Under the pieces are notes generated by a model, which searched no databases, was not told the DNA's origin, and saw nothing but the letters and a program-made list of their open reading frames with translations. A DNA stretch of 64,000 bases, taken from the NCBI GenBank assembly GCA_016195915.1, contig JACPYS010000038.1, forward strand, positions 1 to 64,000. The letters are read 5' to 3'. A program made the translations under genes and the position numbers. Source of the DNA: Betaproteobacteria bacterium. Lineage in GTDB: Bacteria > Pseudomonadota > Gammaproteobacteria > Burkholderiales > SG8-39. Positions within the stretch are counted from its first letter, which is position 1, and every line of letters begins with the position of its first letter. Below are positions 43,935 to 54,100 of this stretch, piece by piece.

Positions 43935-44897
43935 CTACTTTGCCATCATGCCCGCGCGCTCGACCATGGCGCATTCGAGCCGGTAGCTCTCCTTCGCCCA
44001 GGCGGTGTAGGCCGCGGGCGTCATCGGCCACGGATCCTTCTTCAGCGTATCGAGGACCTTCAGCGTTTCCGGATCGTCGAAGGCCTTGCTGAAGGCTTCG
44101 TGCAACCGGTTGACGACCGGCTCGGGTACGCCGCGCGGACCGCCGATTCCCAAGAGTACCGTCACGACCATGTCGAGCCCGACCTCGCGCGCGGTCGGCA
44201 CCTCCGGAAGCCAGCGCGAGCGCTTCTCGTTGAACTGCATGAGGTACCTCGCCTTGCCCGCGGCCACCTGCGTGAACATGGTGCCCGCGGTATCCACCGC
44301 GATCATGATCTCGCCCCCGAGCAACGCGCGCATGACGTCCGAGCCACCCTTGTAGGGAACATGCAGCAGCTGGATTCCGAGTTGGCCGGCTGCCGCCTCG
44401 GTGACCAGGTGCATCGAGGTGCCCGCACCCGGCGTTCCGTAACTGAGACGGCCCGGATTCGCGCGCGCCCAGCGCACCACGTCCTCGAAACTGCGAAAGA
44501 GCGAAGCGGTAGCCACTTCGATCGACATCGAGTCCGTGGCCAGGCCGGCGATGTAGGTGAAATCCTGGATCGGATCCCAGTCGACCTTCTGCATGTACGG
44601 GTAGCGGAACAGCGACGAAGACATGATGGTGAGCGTGTACCCGTCGGGCTTCGCGGTACGCGCCATCAGCACCGGACCCAGCGTGCCGCCCGCGCCCGGC
44701 TTGTTCTCGACCACGATCGGCTGGCCGAGGTGCCGTGACGCCACCTCGGTGAACTTGCGCGCCATGCTGTCCGTGGGGCCGGGAATGAATGGCAGATACA
44801 CGGTGATCGGGCGCGACGGAAAGGGCTGTGCGAAGGCGCCATTCGCCGCGCAGAGAAGCATGACCAGGAAGGCCCGGCGCGGACGAGACGCGATCAT
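43935..44897 (-). CDS. Bug/TctC-family periplasmic solute receptor (5)
   Basis: 320 residues from the ATG at 44897, which follows GGGAAAAG; signal MIASRPRRAFLVMLLC to NGAFAQ. Landmarks: FPSRPITVYLPFIPG, VVENKPGAGG, DGYTLTIMS, HVPYKGGSD. First gene of the leftward operon 44897-40373 and adjacent to another Bug gene; two receptors in tandem suggest two related ligands for one pathway. Confidence 0.9.
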   Translation of the reverse strand: MIASRPRRAFLVMLLCAANGAFAQPFPSRPITVYLPFIPGPTDSMARKFTEVASRHLGQPIVVENKPGAGGTLGPVLMARTAKPDGYTLTIMSSSLFRYPYMQKVDWDPIQDFTYIAGLATDSMSIEVATASLFRSFEDVVRWARANPGRLSYGTPGAGTSMHLVTEAAAGQLGIQLLHVPYKGGSDVMRALLGGEIMIAVDTAGTMFTQVAAGKARYLMQFNEKRSRWLPEVPTAREVGLDMVVTVLLGIGGPRGVPEPVVNRLHEAFSKAFDDPETLKVLDTLKKDPWPMTPAAYTAWAKESYRLECAMVERAGMMAK

Positions 44898-45144
44898 GAT
44901 CTTTTCCCTAGAAACTGGCATTGTCGGGCGCGCCTGCCGCCACGGTCAATTGGTAGACTTGCGCACTGAGATTCGGAGTAGGTTCGCAGGCGAGACCAAC
45001 GGGGTAGGCGCGGGGCGGCAAGAAAGTGCGGGACACAATAGCGGGCGGCGTGTAGAGGACTGGGGTTCGCGACACGTGCGTTGGCTGGGGGCGCGGATTG
45101 CGCGCGAGGGATTCATCATCGACCAGGCGCGGTAGGCGGACGCG

Positions 45145-45414
45145 ATGGCCGTGCGCACCGCTACGGAGCTTTCGATCTGCGTACCGCCCCGGACGTCAAG
45201 GCGTTGATCGTCAGGGTGGCTTCCGTGGCCGGCATGTCGGTCAGCGTTCCTGCTCGGAACGGCGCAGGAGCGCGCCAGAGAGATTCTCGCCGAGCGCGAC
45301 ATGCTGACCCTGACGGCCCGCGACTGGAATGCATTCGTGAAGACCCTGGACATCGCCGGCAAACCCCGGCCGAGGCTGTCCGCGGCCGCGAAGCGGCACC
45401 GGGAATGGCGGTAA
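45145..45414 (+). pseudogene. Decayed DUF1778 (TacA-type) antitoxin gene
   Basis: Three frames must be joined to give a DUF1778 antitoxin: it begins MAVRTATE, continues in another frame as FDLRTAPDVKALIVRVAS, and ends in the third as ERAREILAERDMLTLTARDW up to the TAA at 45412. The pattern (ribbon-helix-helix start, then LTxRDWxAF and an Arg-rich tail) is that of antitoxins for GNAT toxins. Two frameshifts (near 45172 and 45245) inactivate it. No acetyltransferase toxin follows. It marks the left border of the defence-like island. Confidence 0.6.
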
Positions 45415-45644
45415 GGCAGAGGCTGACCCCGATTCGCGTTCGGACGGACCTCGGTGGGATCGCGTCAACCATACCGGCCCGCGTGGTTGCGGGGTAGGAT
45501 GTGCAAAATGAGGCCTGCGTCTTCTTCGGCTGCGCGTCAAGAGACCTACACATGAACCGCCGTGCCGGCGAATCGTTGCTTGAGCGCATCGAACGGTCGC
45601 CGCGCGCGCCGGCCACGGGCGCGAACCGGACTCGATACATTTTC

Positions 45645-45854
45645 TTATCGTTTATCGCTCTCGAGGTACAACAGGGCGTCGTTGTAGCTGCGGGACGTAT
45701 CTGGCACGAGCACGGTGTTCGCGGGATAGAGAACCTCGATATCGTCTTCCAGCTCCGACAAGAAATGCGCAGACCGACCTCGAATCAGATCCGACACGCC
45801 GTCGCGCATCAACAGAAAGCCACCGTCGGATGTCGGCGTTGTGGCAGGACCCAT
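45645..45854 (-). CDS. Small hypothetical protein of the helicase cassette
   Basis: 69 residues, acidic, not recognised (LSELEDDIEVLYPANTVLVP is characteristic). Its ATG is 3 bp after the stop of the SNF2-type helicase gene, so it is the last gene of the cassette 55004-45645. Small acidic end genes in such cassettes can be regulators, but there is no direct evidence here. Confidence 0.55.
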   Translation of the reverse strand: MGPATTPTSDGGFLLMRDGVSDLIRGRSAHFLSELEDDIEVLYPANTVLVPDTSRSYNDALLYLESDKR

Positions 45855-45857
45855 TGG

Positions 45858-48626
45858 TCAGTCCTTGCTCGCCGGTCCGACCACGGCAGCAAACAACGGC
45901 AGGACGGCGTGCCGCGCTCCCTGATCGAATTCCTGTCTGGTGATCCGTCGAAGACTGTCTGCGAGCGATTGTTCTGCGGCCGTGATCTTGCCCTGCAATT
46001 CGACGCCCTCTTCAGGCCGCGTGCGAACTGTCGCCTTGAAGATACCGCGCAGCAGCAGTGCACGGTCGGCACCCTCGGCAGACGCTGTGTCACCGTTGGT
46101 CCTTACGACGTAGCACTGGAGCGTCAGAGGCCCCTCTGACCATGCCGCCTGTTCCATCCTGAGCGCCTGCTTCATCAGCACAACCACACCAAACGGGTGC
46201 TGCAATCCGAGTGGCAGATCGAAGCTCTTCGGCCATCGAATGTGCGCGGCCCCGCACTCGCCGTCGGGAAATGCGACGCGGCGAAGAGCCGTAGCCACGG
46301 CCGGCACGTTCAAGCCAAGTTGCTGCGCGGTCGCATTGCCAGGGCCGTAGACTGGAGCCCCGGCATAGTCGCCACACGCGAATACGCTGGTGCCATCGAA
46401 CGTCACAACTCGAGCCTCCCGACGCGCGCCTTTCACCTCGCCTTCCTTCAAGAGAAATCGCAGCACCGAGTAGCCGTCGACAGGTCGGGCCCCGGCATGT
46501 TCGCAGAGGAAGTCGTATACGTCTTCCCAGGCTGCGAGTCCCGGATTCAATCCTTCGATCTTCTTCTGCTCGGAGGAGTACTTGTCGTGGAAGGCTTTCC
46601 ACTTAGCGAATCCTTCCTGGACCAGCTGTCCGATCTTTTCAACATCAACGCCACCTCCGCCATCCTGATGTCGCAGTAGCGCCTCTTGGAGCTCTTCGGG
46701 AGGAATTAGCGTCATCACGCGCGAGAAAAGCGCGTCGAACCGGTCGGGCGCGACGAGCGCCCGGGTGATTATTCGAAGCTTCTGGTCCGCGACGGCGTAG
46801 GCCTCCTCCTCGCGGCTGTTACGCATCACCAACGTGTCCAGCAGAATCGTCTCGCGCGAACCAAAGCGATGGACTCGGCCGACACGCTGCTCGAGTTCCA
46901 TCGGGTTCCACGGCACATCGATATGAACGAGGCGCCGCGCGACCTGCAGATTGATTCCCTCTCCTCCAGCCCTGGAGGACACCAGAAACTGCGGACCGTT
47001 AGGACGCCAGAATCGATCGATCTCTTCCTGGCGCACCTGGTCATTCTGGCCACCGATGATCACTGCCGGACGGACGCCGTACGTTCGCTCTAGATAGTGT
47101 GCAAAGGCTGTCACTGTCTCGATTGGTTGAGCGAACAAGACGACGCGATCATCGCCGGCTGGTGTGAGCACGCGATCTCGAATCAGGTTCCATTTCGAGT
47201 CGCCTGCCTCCTTTAGAACTGAAAGCCCCAGATTGAGCAGCTCTTCAAGTCCCGCGTGATCGACCTCCGTGCTGAGGTGATCGTCGGATTCCTCCATGTC
47301 CTCGAGTTCTCCGCTCTCGTCCTGGAGGCCGATATCCTTCCTGATTCTGTTGAGCAGCGCCTCAACCGGCTCGTCGAGCGCTCCATTTCGGTAAGGTCGA
47401 AGGGCCGCAAGCGCCGCTGACAGGTTCCGAGTCTGTAGTATCCATCCCGCACGAATCGCCTGCCGAACGAGGTAGCCGAGCCCAGCGTGTGGGCTGGAGG
47501 CTGCCCACTGTAAAGCCTGGGCGCAGCGCCATCCTGCAGCTCGCTTACCTGCGTCGCGTTCGTCGAGCACGCCATAGGGACTGTAGAACTCGTGGATTGC
47601 TCTGAGCCAACGCCGGTAGAGCGGTCCTGCGTCAAAGAGAATGGGAGGATTGACCTGCCGGCTGGGAAAAACCGGATTGCCATCCCAGTCTTTGACATCG
47701 TCTTTTGTCCTGTAGATGACGCGACCCGTAAGATCGCTGGCCAATTCGTCGGTGCGGCGAAGTAGCTCGAGCAGATTCTCAAATCTGGCCTGATGTCCCT
47801 GATGGGGTGTGCCGCTCAGGAAGAGCACACGCGCTTCGCCATCGAGCTTAGCCAAGAGGTCACGAACGAGCCGATAGTTTTCCCTTGGATTGCCGCCACC
47901 GGGCTCCCAATCTGTGAGGTGGTGGCATTCGTCGACTACCACGATGTCCCATGGACCGCTGTTCAGCACCTGCTCAGAGTTTGCCCCGTGTACGGCTTTG
48001 TGAATGCTGGCGACGACCAGTTGATCGTTCAGTTGTGCAGTGCAATCTGTCGCGGTCCACTGCCGAAACGCCAAGTCCAGGCGGACGAATTCCTTGCGCA
48101 CGTTTCGAACCAGTCGCGCCGGCGCGAGGTAGAGCACCCGAAAACGTGGATTGGCTGCGAGCAACTCCTGAATCAGCAAACCGACCTCCACGGTCTTCCC
48201 GAGCCCGACTTCGTCAGCGATCAAAACGCGTTTCAGAGCCGGCGTATCCAGTACGTGCCGAACCAGGCTCACCTGATGCGCGAGAGTGTTCACTTTCCGT
48301 GCGTCAAGTCGCCGCTGCGGGTCTTCTGACAGGAGAAAGAAAGCTCGCAACCGCGCGACGCTCCGGCGTGTCAGCGACGTCCAGGTATCGCCGTCGGGAA
48401 CTGCAGCCAACAGTTGGCTCGGTATCGGCGCCGCCTCGACACGCTCCGCATCGATACCCATGTCAACGATCGGAACCGGGGCGATCTCTCCATCCGCCCA
48501 GAAGCGTCTCGGTGGGCCGGCGAGGTCGAGGGATAGAAGTCCCCACTCCTCATACCGCCGAAGGATGGAAAGAGGAACGACGTCGCTGGGCCGCCTTACG
48601 ATTCCGGCTTCGGCCTTCACCGTCAC
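45858..48626 (-). CDS. SNF2-type (SF2) helicase
   Basis: 922 residues. Motif I is ADEVGLGKTVE (GKT at 143-145), motif II DECH (232-235) in VVVDECHHLTDW, motif III LSGTPHQGH. The C-terminal helicase lobe has SSRAGGEGINLQ and DVPWNPMELEQRVGRVHRFG (motifs V and VI). This is the RapA/HepA-like branch common in defence gene clusters (DISARM DrmD and Zorya ZorD belong to the same broad group). About 300 residues after the helicase core are unassigned. It overlaps the GTPase gene by 4 nt. GC is lower than in flanking catabolic genes. Confidence 0.88.
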   Translation of the reverse strand: MTVKAEAGIVRRPSDVVPLSILRRYEEWGLLSLDLAGPPRRFWADGEIAPVPIVDMGIDAERVEAAPIPSQLLAAVPDGDTWTSLTRRSVARLRAFFLLSEDPQRRLDARKVNTLAHQVSLVRHVLDTPALKRVLIADEVGLGKTVEVGLLIQELLAANPRFRVLYLAPARLVRNVRKEFVRLDLAFRQWTATDCTAQLNDQLVVASIHKAVHGANSEQVLNSGPWDIVVVDECHHLTDWEPGGGNPRENYRLVRDLLAKLDGEARVLFLSGTPHQGHQARFENLLELLRRTDELASDLTGRVIYRTKDDVKDWDGNPVFPSRQVNPPILFDAGPLYRRWLRAIHEFYSPYGVLDERDAGKRAAGWRCAQALQWAASSPHAGLGYLVRQAIRAGWILQTRNLSAALAALRPYRNGALDEPVEALLNRIRKDIGLQDESGELEDMEESDDHLSTEVDHAGLEELLNLGLSVLKEAGDSKWNLIRDRVLTPAGDDRVVLFAQPIETVTAFAHYLERTYGVRPAVIIGGQNDQVRQEEIDRFWRPNGPQFLVSSRAGGEGINLQVARRLVHIDVPWNPMELEQRVGRVHRFGSRETILLDTLVMRNSREEEAYAVADQKLRIITRALVAPDRFDALFSRVMTLIPPEELQEALLRHQDGGGGVDVEKIGQLVQEGFAKWKAFHDKYSSEQKKIEGLNPGLAAWEDVYDFLCEHAGARPVDGYSVLRFLLKEGEVKGARREARVVTFDGTSVFACGDYAGAPVYGPGNATAQQLGLNVPAVATALRRVAFPDGECGAAHIRWPKSFDLPLGLQHPFGVVVLMKQALRMEQAAWSEGPLTLQCYVVRTNGDTASAEGADRALLLRGIFKATVRTRPEEGVELQGKITAAEQSLADSLRRITRQEFDQGARHAVLPLFAAVVGPASKD

Positions 48627-51040
48627 GCCAGCGCCCCCGCTGCAACGTGCTCGTCAGGAAGGCCAGGACGGGATGAGATGACGGCGCCGCAGTTCTCGAG
48701 GACACCAGAGCGCTTCTTCAGGTCCGCTTTCTCGATGCGTCGGCGATGTGCCTGCAGAATTGCGTCGGCGGCGCTGTCCAACGGATTCTCTAGATCTTTT
48801 CGAACGTGCTGCAGCTCCGCCTCGACCTCTTTGAAGCATTGGAGCAGCAAATCATTGGCGGCGTCAGCCGCCGCCCCGGTACACGCATCCGCCAGGTCGT
48901 CGAAGAGTTCCAAGATCCGGTCCTTGACTCCACGGCCGATATCGTCGCCCTTCTTCACGAATGCGTTGCACTTGCTCTTGATGGGCTTCTGAATCGCTGT
49001 CGCGAGCTCGTTCTTGACGCGATCGCGGAGACTATCGATCACCTCGCGGCCGGCAATGTCGATCTGCTTGATGTCCGCGCGAAGCGCCTCCAGCTGTGCG
49101 TCCAGTAGGCTCGGCGGCACCCGGGCTCCTTGCTCGCGGCACCACGCGGCCAGCTCGGTGACCATGCGCTCGCAGTCCGCCGCGAATTCACGGGTCCTCT
49201 TTCGGATCTCCTGAATGATTGATTTGCCCCAGACTTCGGCGACCGGCTCAACAAACTTCCGAGCAAAGTCGTCAGGGAGATTGATGTGTCTTGCGCCGAA
49301 GAACGTACCTTCGCGCCGTACTGACGCGCGCAGCGTCGCCCAGTGAGCGTTTCGGAGACTGCGGAGATACTGGTTAATCTCCGTGCGTGCGCTGTCTTTG
49401 GCGCGCATCACCAGTGCCCCAATCCTCTCCGCCATAGTCTTTTTAAGAAACTCCCGAAACTGTCCCTGGCGAACCAGGAACTCCTTTCTGAGAGGGCCGA
49501 GCACGACCTCGAGCTCCCGCTCAAGTTCCTGCAGCTCCTGCTCGGTATGCCCGCTGCCTTCCCACTGAGCGCGGACAAGTTCTATCCAAGCAACGGCTTG
49601 GTCCACCCAGGCACGGACCGATTCGTCGCGGCGCCGACGGGCATCCTCTCTCCGAGCGACCGCGACACTCGTGAGCCCGCGCTGCATGGCCGGGATTCCG
49701 CTTTGCTCAATGTCCCGGATGAACGGCATGTCGTCAGCGTCGTTGGCGAGCAGTCTTCGGTACTGCGGAGCGGATAGTGGGAAGACCATGAGCTCGTCAC
49801 AGAGCTGCTGAATCACAGAGCGTTGCGCCTTTCGCACCTGCTCATCACCAGACTCCCACACCCGTTCCAGCTCTTGACGCAGCTGCGCACGAATGAGCGA
49901 GCGTGCACGATCGAACTGCTCAGCGAGATGGTCCGCCTTCTTGCGGCTCTTGTCTTTCGCCCACTCGTCTTCAGCGACGTCATCCAACCTGGCTACCGCC
50001 ACGGCGAGGACGACCGGATCGTGGGAACGCTCGTCTGCAGAGAACAGCAACCGGGTGAGGAATTCGCTGGTGCGAAGCAGGTCCGCGGACGATTCAGTGA
50101 TGCCGGCGCGATCGACGACCAGAACTACCGCTTTCGCCCTCTCATTGATCCACTTTCGCGTCACCTGTTTGTACGCATCTCCGGCGACGCCCACACCTGG
50201 AAGGTCCACGAGCACCATGCCGGTCTTCAGCAGCGGCGAATGCCAGCGGACCTGCAGCTCTTTGATCAGCGGCGCAAGAAAGCCAGATGCATGCTCGTGC
50301 AAGTCTTGGCGGAGGCGCGGGGCGTCACCGGCGAGCTCGCGGCGATGCCTTTTGCCGGCCTTCGCAAGGGCCAGCGCAGCTTTGATACCGCGAAGGCGAT
50401 CCTCGTCTTCAGGCGAACCTGGAGTTCCCCAGGTCCGCTTCATCCTTGCCGTCTCGCGCAACGAATCCACGAGATATGGCAAATCCGCGTTTGAGTCCTG
50501 ATTGCCTTTGACGAGGAGTTGCGCTTGCTTCCGGAACATCTCCAGCCGCTTGCGCATCTCCGAGTCATCGGATCCCACTGGGTCAATGAGTTCGGGTTCT
50601 GCCTGAACGTCGGCTCTAAATTCCGCTGGGACGACTACGTCCGCATCGACGCCAGTCGCTGCCTTCAGAGCTGCGGCGTGACCGCGTTCCAGCGGGAAGA
50701 GGATCCCCTGCCACAGACTTCCGGCCGAGTGGTAGTCCGCCTCGAAGGCGGGCACGTCGCCGTACCGGACCTCCATCGCCAGCGCCGTCAGCGGCCCGAT
50801 TCCACCAGAGGGCAAAATGATCTCTTGGCCGGCAACCAACGCATTGATCAACGTGCTCTTGCCAACTCCAGAGGCTCCCAGAAAACAAATCGCCAAGTCC
50901 TCTGTCACATTTCGATCGAGCGTCCGAATCCGCGCGAGGGCGTCATCGAGCCCAGACACCTTGTCTGGCAGGTGCTCCACAAGAAATGGGCGAACCTTTT
51001 CCGTGTGCCAACGGTCCAGCCGTTCAACTTGTTCGCTCAT
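48623..51040 (-). CDS. Dynamin-like large GTPase
   Basis: 805 residues. The P-loop is GASGVGKST (55-63), followed by the switch region PLTAL and G3 motif DLPGVG (279-284); a G4-like ARLDD follows. The rest is long alpha helix with many Glu/Arg, like the stalk of bacterial dynamins; no clear membrane helix. About 190 residues are inserted between P-loop and G3, which is longer than in most dynamins. Start at 51040 (AGGAA upstream); the frame continues 10 codons further without ATG. It lies between the two helicase genes and overlaps the SNF2 gene by 4 nt. Bacterial dynamins are known in phage defence and membrane repair. Confidence 0.83.
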   Translation of the reverse strand: MSEQVERLDRWHTEKVRPFLVEHLPDKVSGLDDALARIRTLDRNVTEDLAICFLGASGVGKSTLINALVAGQEIILPSGGIGPLTALAMEVRYGDVPAFEADYHSAGSLWQGILFPLERGHAAALKAATGVDADVVVPAEFRADVQAEPELIDPVGSDDSEMRKRLEMFRKQAQLLVKGNQDSNADLPYLVDSLRETARMKRTWGTPGSPEDEDRLRGIKAALALAKAGKRHRRELAGDAPRLRQDLHEHASGFLAPLIKELQVRWHSPLLKTGMVLVDLPGVGVAGDAYKQVTRKWINERAKAVVLVVDRAGITESSADLLRTSEFLTRLLFSADERSHDPVVLAVAVARLDDVAEDEWAKDKSRKKADHLAEQFDRARSLIRAQLRQELERVWESGDEQVRKAQRSVIQQLCDELMVFPLSAPQYRRLLANDADDMPFIRDIEQSGIPAMQRGLTSVAVARREDARRRRDESVRAWVDQAVAWIELVRAQWEGSGHTEQELQELERELEVVLGPLRKEFLVRQGQFREFLKKTMAERIGALVMRAKDSARTEINQYLRSLRNAHWATLRASVRREGTFFGARHINLPDDFARKFVEPVAEVWGKSIIQEIRKRTREFAADCERMVTELAAWCREQGARVPPSLLDAQLEALRADIKQIDIAGREVIDSLRDRVKNELATAIQKPIKSKCNAFVKKGDDIGRGVKDRILELFDDLADACTGAAADAANDLLLQCFKEVEAELQHVRKDLENPLDSAADAILQAHRRRIEKADLKKRSGVLENCGAVISSRPGLPDEHVAAGALA

Positions 51041-51110
51041 CGTGTAGCGTTCCTGTAGCCTACGGTCCAAAAATAAAAAGCCTCGCCGTACGGATTCGCA
51101 TTTGCCGGCA

Positions 51111-54100
51111 TCATGGCAGCAGATGCTCCCGGATGATCTCGTCCACTTTCGTGCTGTCGAACCCGCCGCGCTCGTCGGTCTGAATCAGTTTGTCCCTCAG
51201 GCCGTGCTTTTCGTACCACGCGAGGCGGCGCGTGACGGATGCGTCATAGTCCGGGTTGCCGAGCATTCCCCAGTGCTCCCAATACCGCACGTCCGGGCCA
51301 TCGGCCGTTTCGATCGGAATAGTGAAGTCCGGTCGACGTATCGACCCGTCAGACGCCACCAGCTTGAATTCGTAGTGGTACGGAACGCGAAGCTCCGCCA
51401 GACGATTCGCAATAAGGAGCTCGGATTTCGACGCGACGAGTTCCCTGAGGAGCGTCTTGTGGATCCGCCGTTCGGGTCGGTAGTCGTCGATCTCTTTAAC
51501 CGCCTCTCGGAGGTGGTACAAAGACGTGTTGCGCCGGAAGTACTCGGACGAGCCCTGCCAGGCACCTCGCTCAAGAACTTTGAGGTCTCCTGGAGAGCCT
51601 TGGACCAGCAGGTACAGCTTGCGTGTGAACCGAGTCAGCGCGGTGTACAGCAGCTCCCTCGAGATTAGCAACTGTCGTTCTTCGGCCGGTAAGACCAAGA
51701 GGACGCCGAAGAAGTCAGAGCCCTGAGCCTTGTGAACGCTCATGGCGTATCCGAGATCCAGCCAATCCTCAGCCCAGCCCTGGTCGACAGTCACTGACAC
51801 GTTTGCGGACGTTTCAAAGCTGACCCGTGCGAAACGGTGCTTCTTGAATTCGTCAATCTGGTACACGAGGCCGAGCTCGCCATTGGCAACGAACAGGTCC
51901 ACGTTGCTCCGAGTGACTCGATCCCACGCCTTCTTGTCACGCTGCATCAGTCGCTTGTTTTGCGTTTGAAGCACCTTGTCATGCCGAACGTACCGGCGCC
52001 CAGATACCTTGCCAAGCGTCTCTCGCCACTGTTGAAGCAGTTCTGCTCGAAGCAACCCCTGAATCTGGCGGTTCAATTCATCCGAGCCGAAATATCCAGC
52101 CCGATACGGCGAGAGGATCTGGAACGCATCAAGGGTCGGCGTACGGTCCTTGCTACCAATTCGATGGAGGGCATCGAATGCGGCGCCAAACGCGAGTTCG
52201 GTGGAACCTGCCCCACTCTCGGTGAGCAGTTCCGTGACGCACGTATGAGCCAGCTGCGGAAGCTGCCGCTTGAGGTCGTGCTCGTCGGAGAAGAACCACA
52301 ACTGAAGGTCCTCGCCGAGGACGCCCCCGCTCCTCAGACGATCGAGCAATTCATCCCCGGCGATTCGGTCCGCTGATGAGGAGAATTGCTGCGCCAGCTG
52401 CAGCGCAACGCTGCCTTCGCGGATCTGCCGGACGTTGACTGAGAGCTCCGACAGGCCTCCACCACCGCCCCGCAGCTTATCGACGATGTTTTTGAACGGG
52501 GCGCCCACGCCAATCGGTGGTAGTTGTTGCTCGTCGCCACAGAGGATCGAGCGCTCGACTTTGGTCCAGTCGAGTGCCCTAAGCACCGTGGCCAACATCG
52601 GCACGTCGAGCATCGAAGATTCGTCTATGACGACCGTGGTTGTGCCATCGACGACTGGCGTACCATCGCGTCTCAGGCGAAATGTGGAGGGATCCATCCA
52701 CTTGTTGCGCACCAAGTAGCTGTGAATGGTGAGCGGATCGAGATCTAGGCCCGCAACATCCTTTATACGTTTCTTGAGTCGAACCGCGGCCTTGCCGGTT
52801 GGCGCCAGGAGCAGCACTTTGGCAGGTCTTGGTGACGACTGCAGCGCCTTTATAAAAGTTGCGACGACTGTCGTTTTTCCAGTGCCGGCTCCGCCGACAA
52901 GCACCGAGAAGGGCTGCATCGCCAGATTGTCCAGAGCCGCTACTTGGCCGGTTCTGGCACGAGTCGCAATGTCGTCGGGCAGTCCCGCCATTGACGGCAG
53001 AAGCGGCAGCCAGTCGACGGCGTCCCAGACCAAGGGCTTTCGTCCACGGAGCTTTGCGATCCGGTTCCGGATTTCGTCCTCGTCTGCCTTTTGGATGGGC
53101 AACATCCAGCCCACCTGATCCCCGTCCTTTACGACTCTGAGGCCCTCTTCGAAGAAGTCCAGATCTGCTGCCAGCGTGAGCACGCCCAAGGGCATCCTCG
53201 CTCCGGGCAGCTGCAGCTCCTGCAGAAACTGGATCACGTCGCCCTGTGGCAGAAACGAGTGTCCACGTACCCTGGCTTCTCTCAGTCTGTTGAAGATCGC
53301 GGCTCGGATACGCCGACGGTCGTTGGAGGCAAAGTCCTCGATTCCAGGAATCGTGGCTCCTCCCCGGGTCTGCGGCAGAAAGATCCCGTTGTCGACCCTG
53401 TAGAACGGAATGGGGTCATCATCAGGCGGGGCATACTGTTCGATGATCAGGTACGGGTTTTCGACAACCTCAGACGCCGTGAAGGTGAGACCGGCGGACC
53501 GCCGTTCATCGGGCGGGACCAAGTCGGCGCCACAGATCCGCGACATCTGCTGGCTGGTCAGGTCCATGAGACAGAGACGGTCGAACAGAAGCGTCTTGAC
53601 AGCTTCTGGCAGTGCACGAAGCGCGCGACGACAGTTGTCGAACTGGCGCCTCCAGCGGTCGTCAGTCTCCGTCGCGGAGTCCGCGATCCTCTCAAGAACG
53701 TGTGCTCTCGGATCCTGAACACCTTTTCCGACGAGCTGCGCTCGCACGTAAAGCGTTGCCTGTTGGAACCCCAACGTTTCCAGTGCTGCCGCCATGCCCG
53801 GAAAGAGGCCGCGATTCTTCCAGGCGCGGTTAAGGGCAGTGCTGACCCACGACAACTGCTTGGTCCAGTCCCACTCCACCGCCGCGCCGCTTCGCCCTTG
53901 CTCCAGAGCGTTAGCGAGATACTGGAGCAGAATCGTCGCCTCATCGTCTGAGAACGCACGGCACACGTACTTGAAGTGCCGGGACATGTCATCGGGGATT
54001 TCGACGAGTACCGACTGATAATCTGCGCCACTATTCAGGTAGCGCTCGTACGGGATGCGACACCCCCGGCCCTCACCGAACCCGTGACTAAGGAACCGGT

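Noticed and set aside
31044-45000. Search for tRNA-Sec (selC), selB and selD near selA
   Set aside because: No tRNA-like cloverleaf and no SelB or SelD frame was found; they must be elsewhere in the genome.
45415-45644. GNAT toxin after the decayed DUF1778 antitoxin
   Set aside because: No acetyltransferase-like sequence in any frame of the 230-bp gap.
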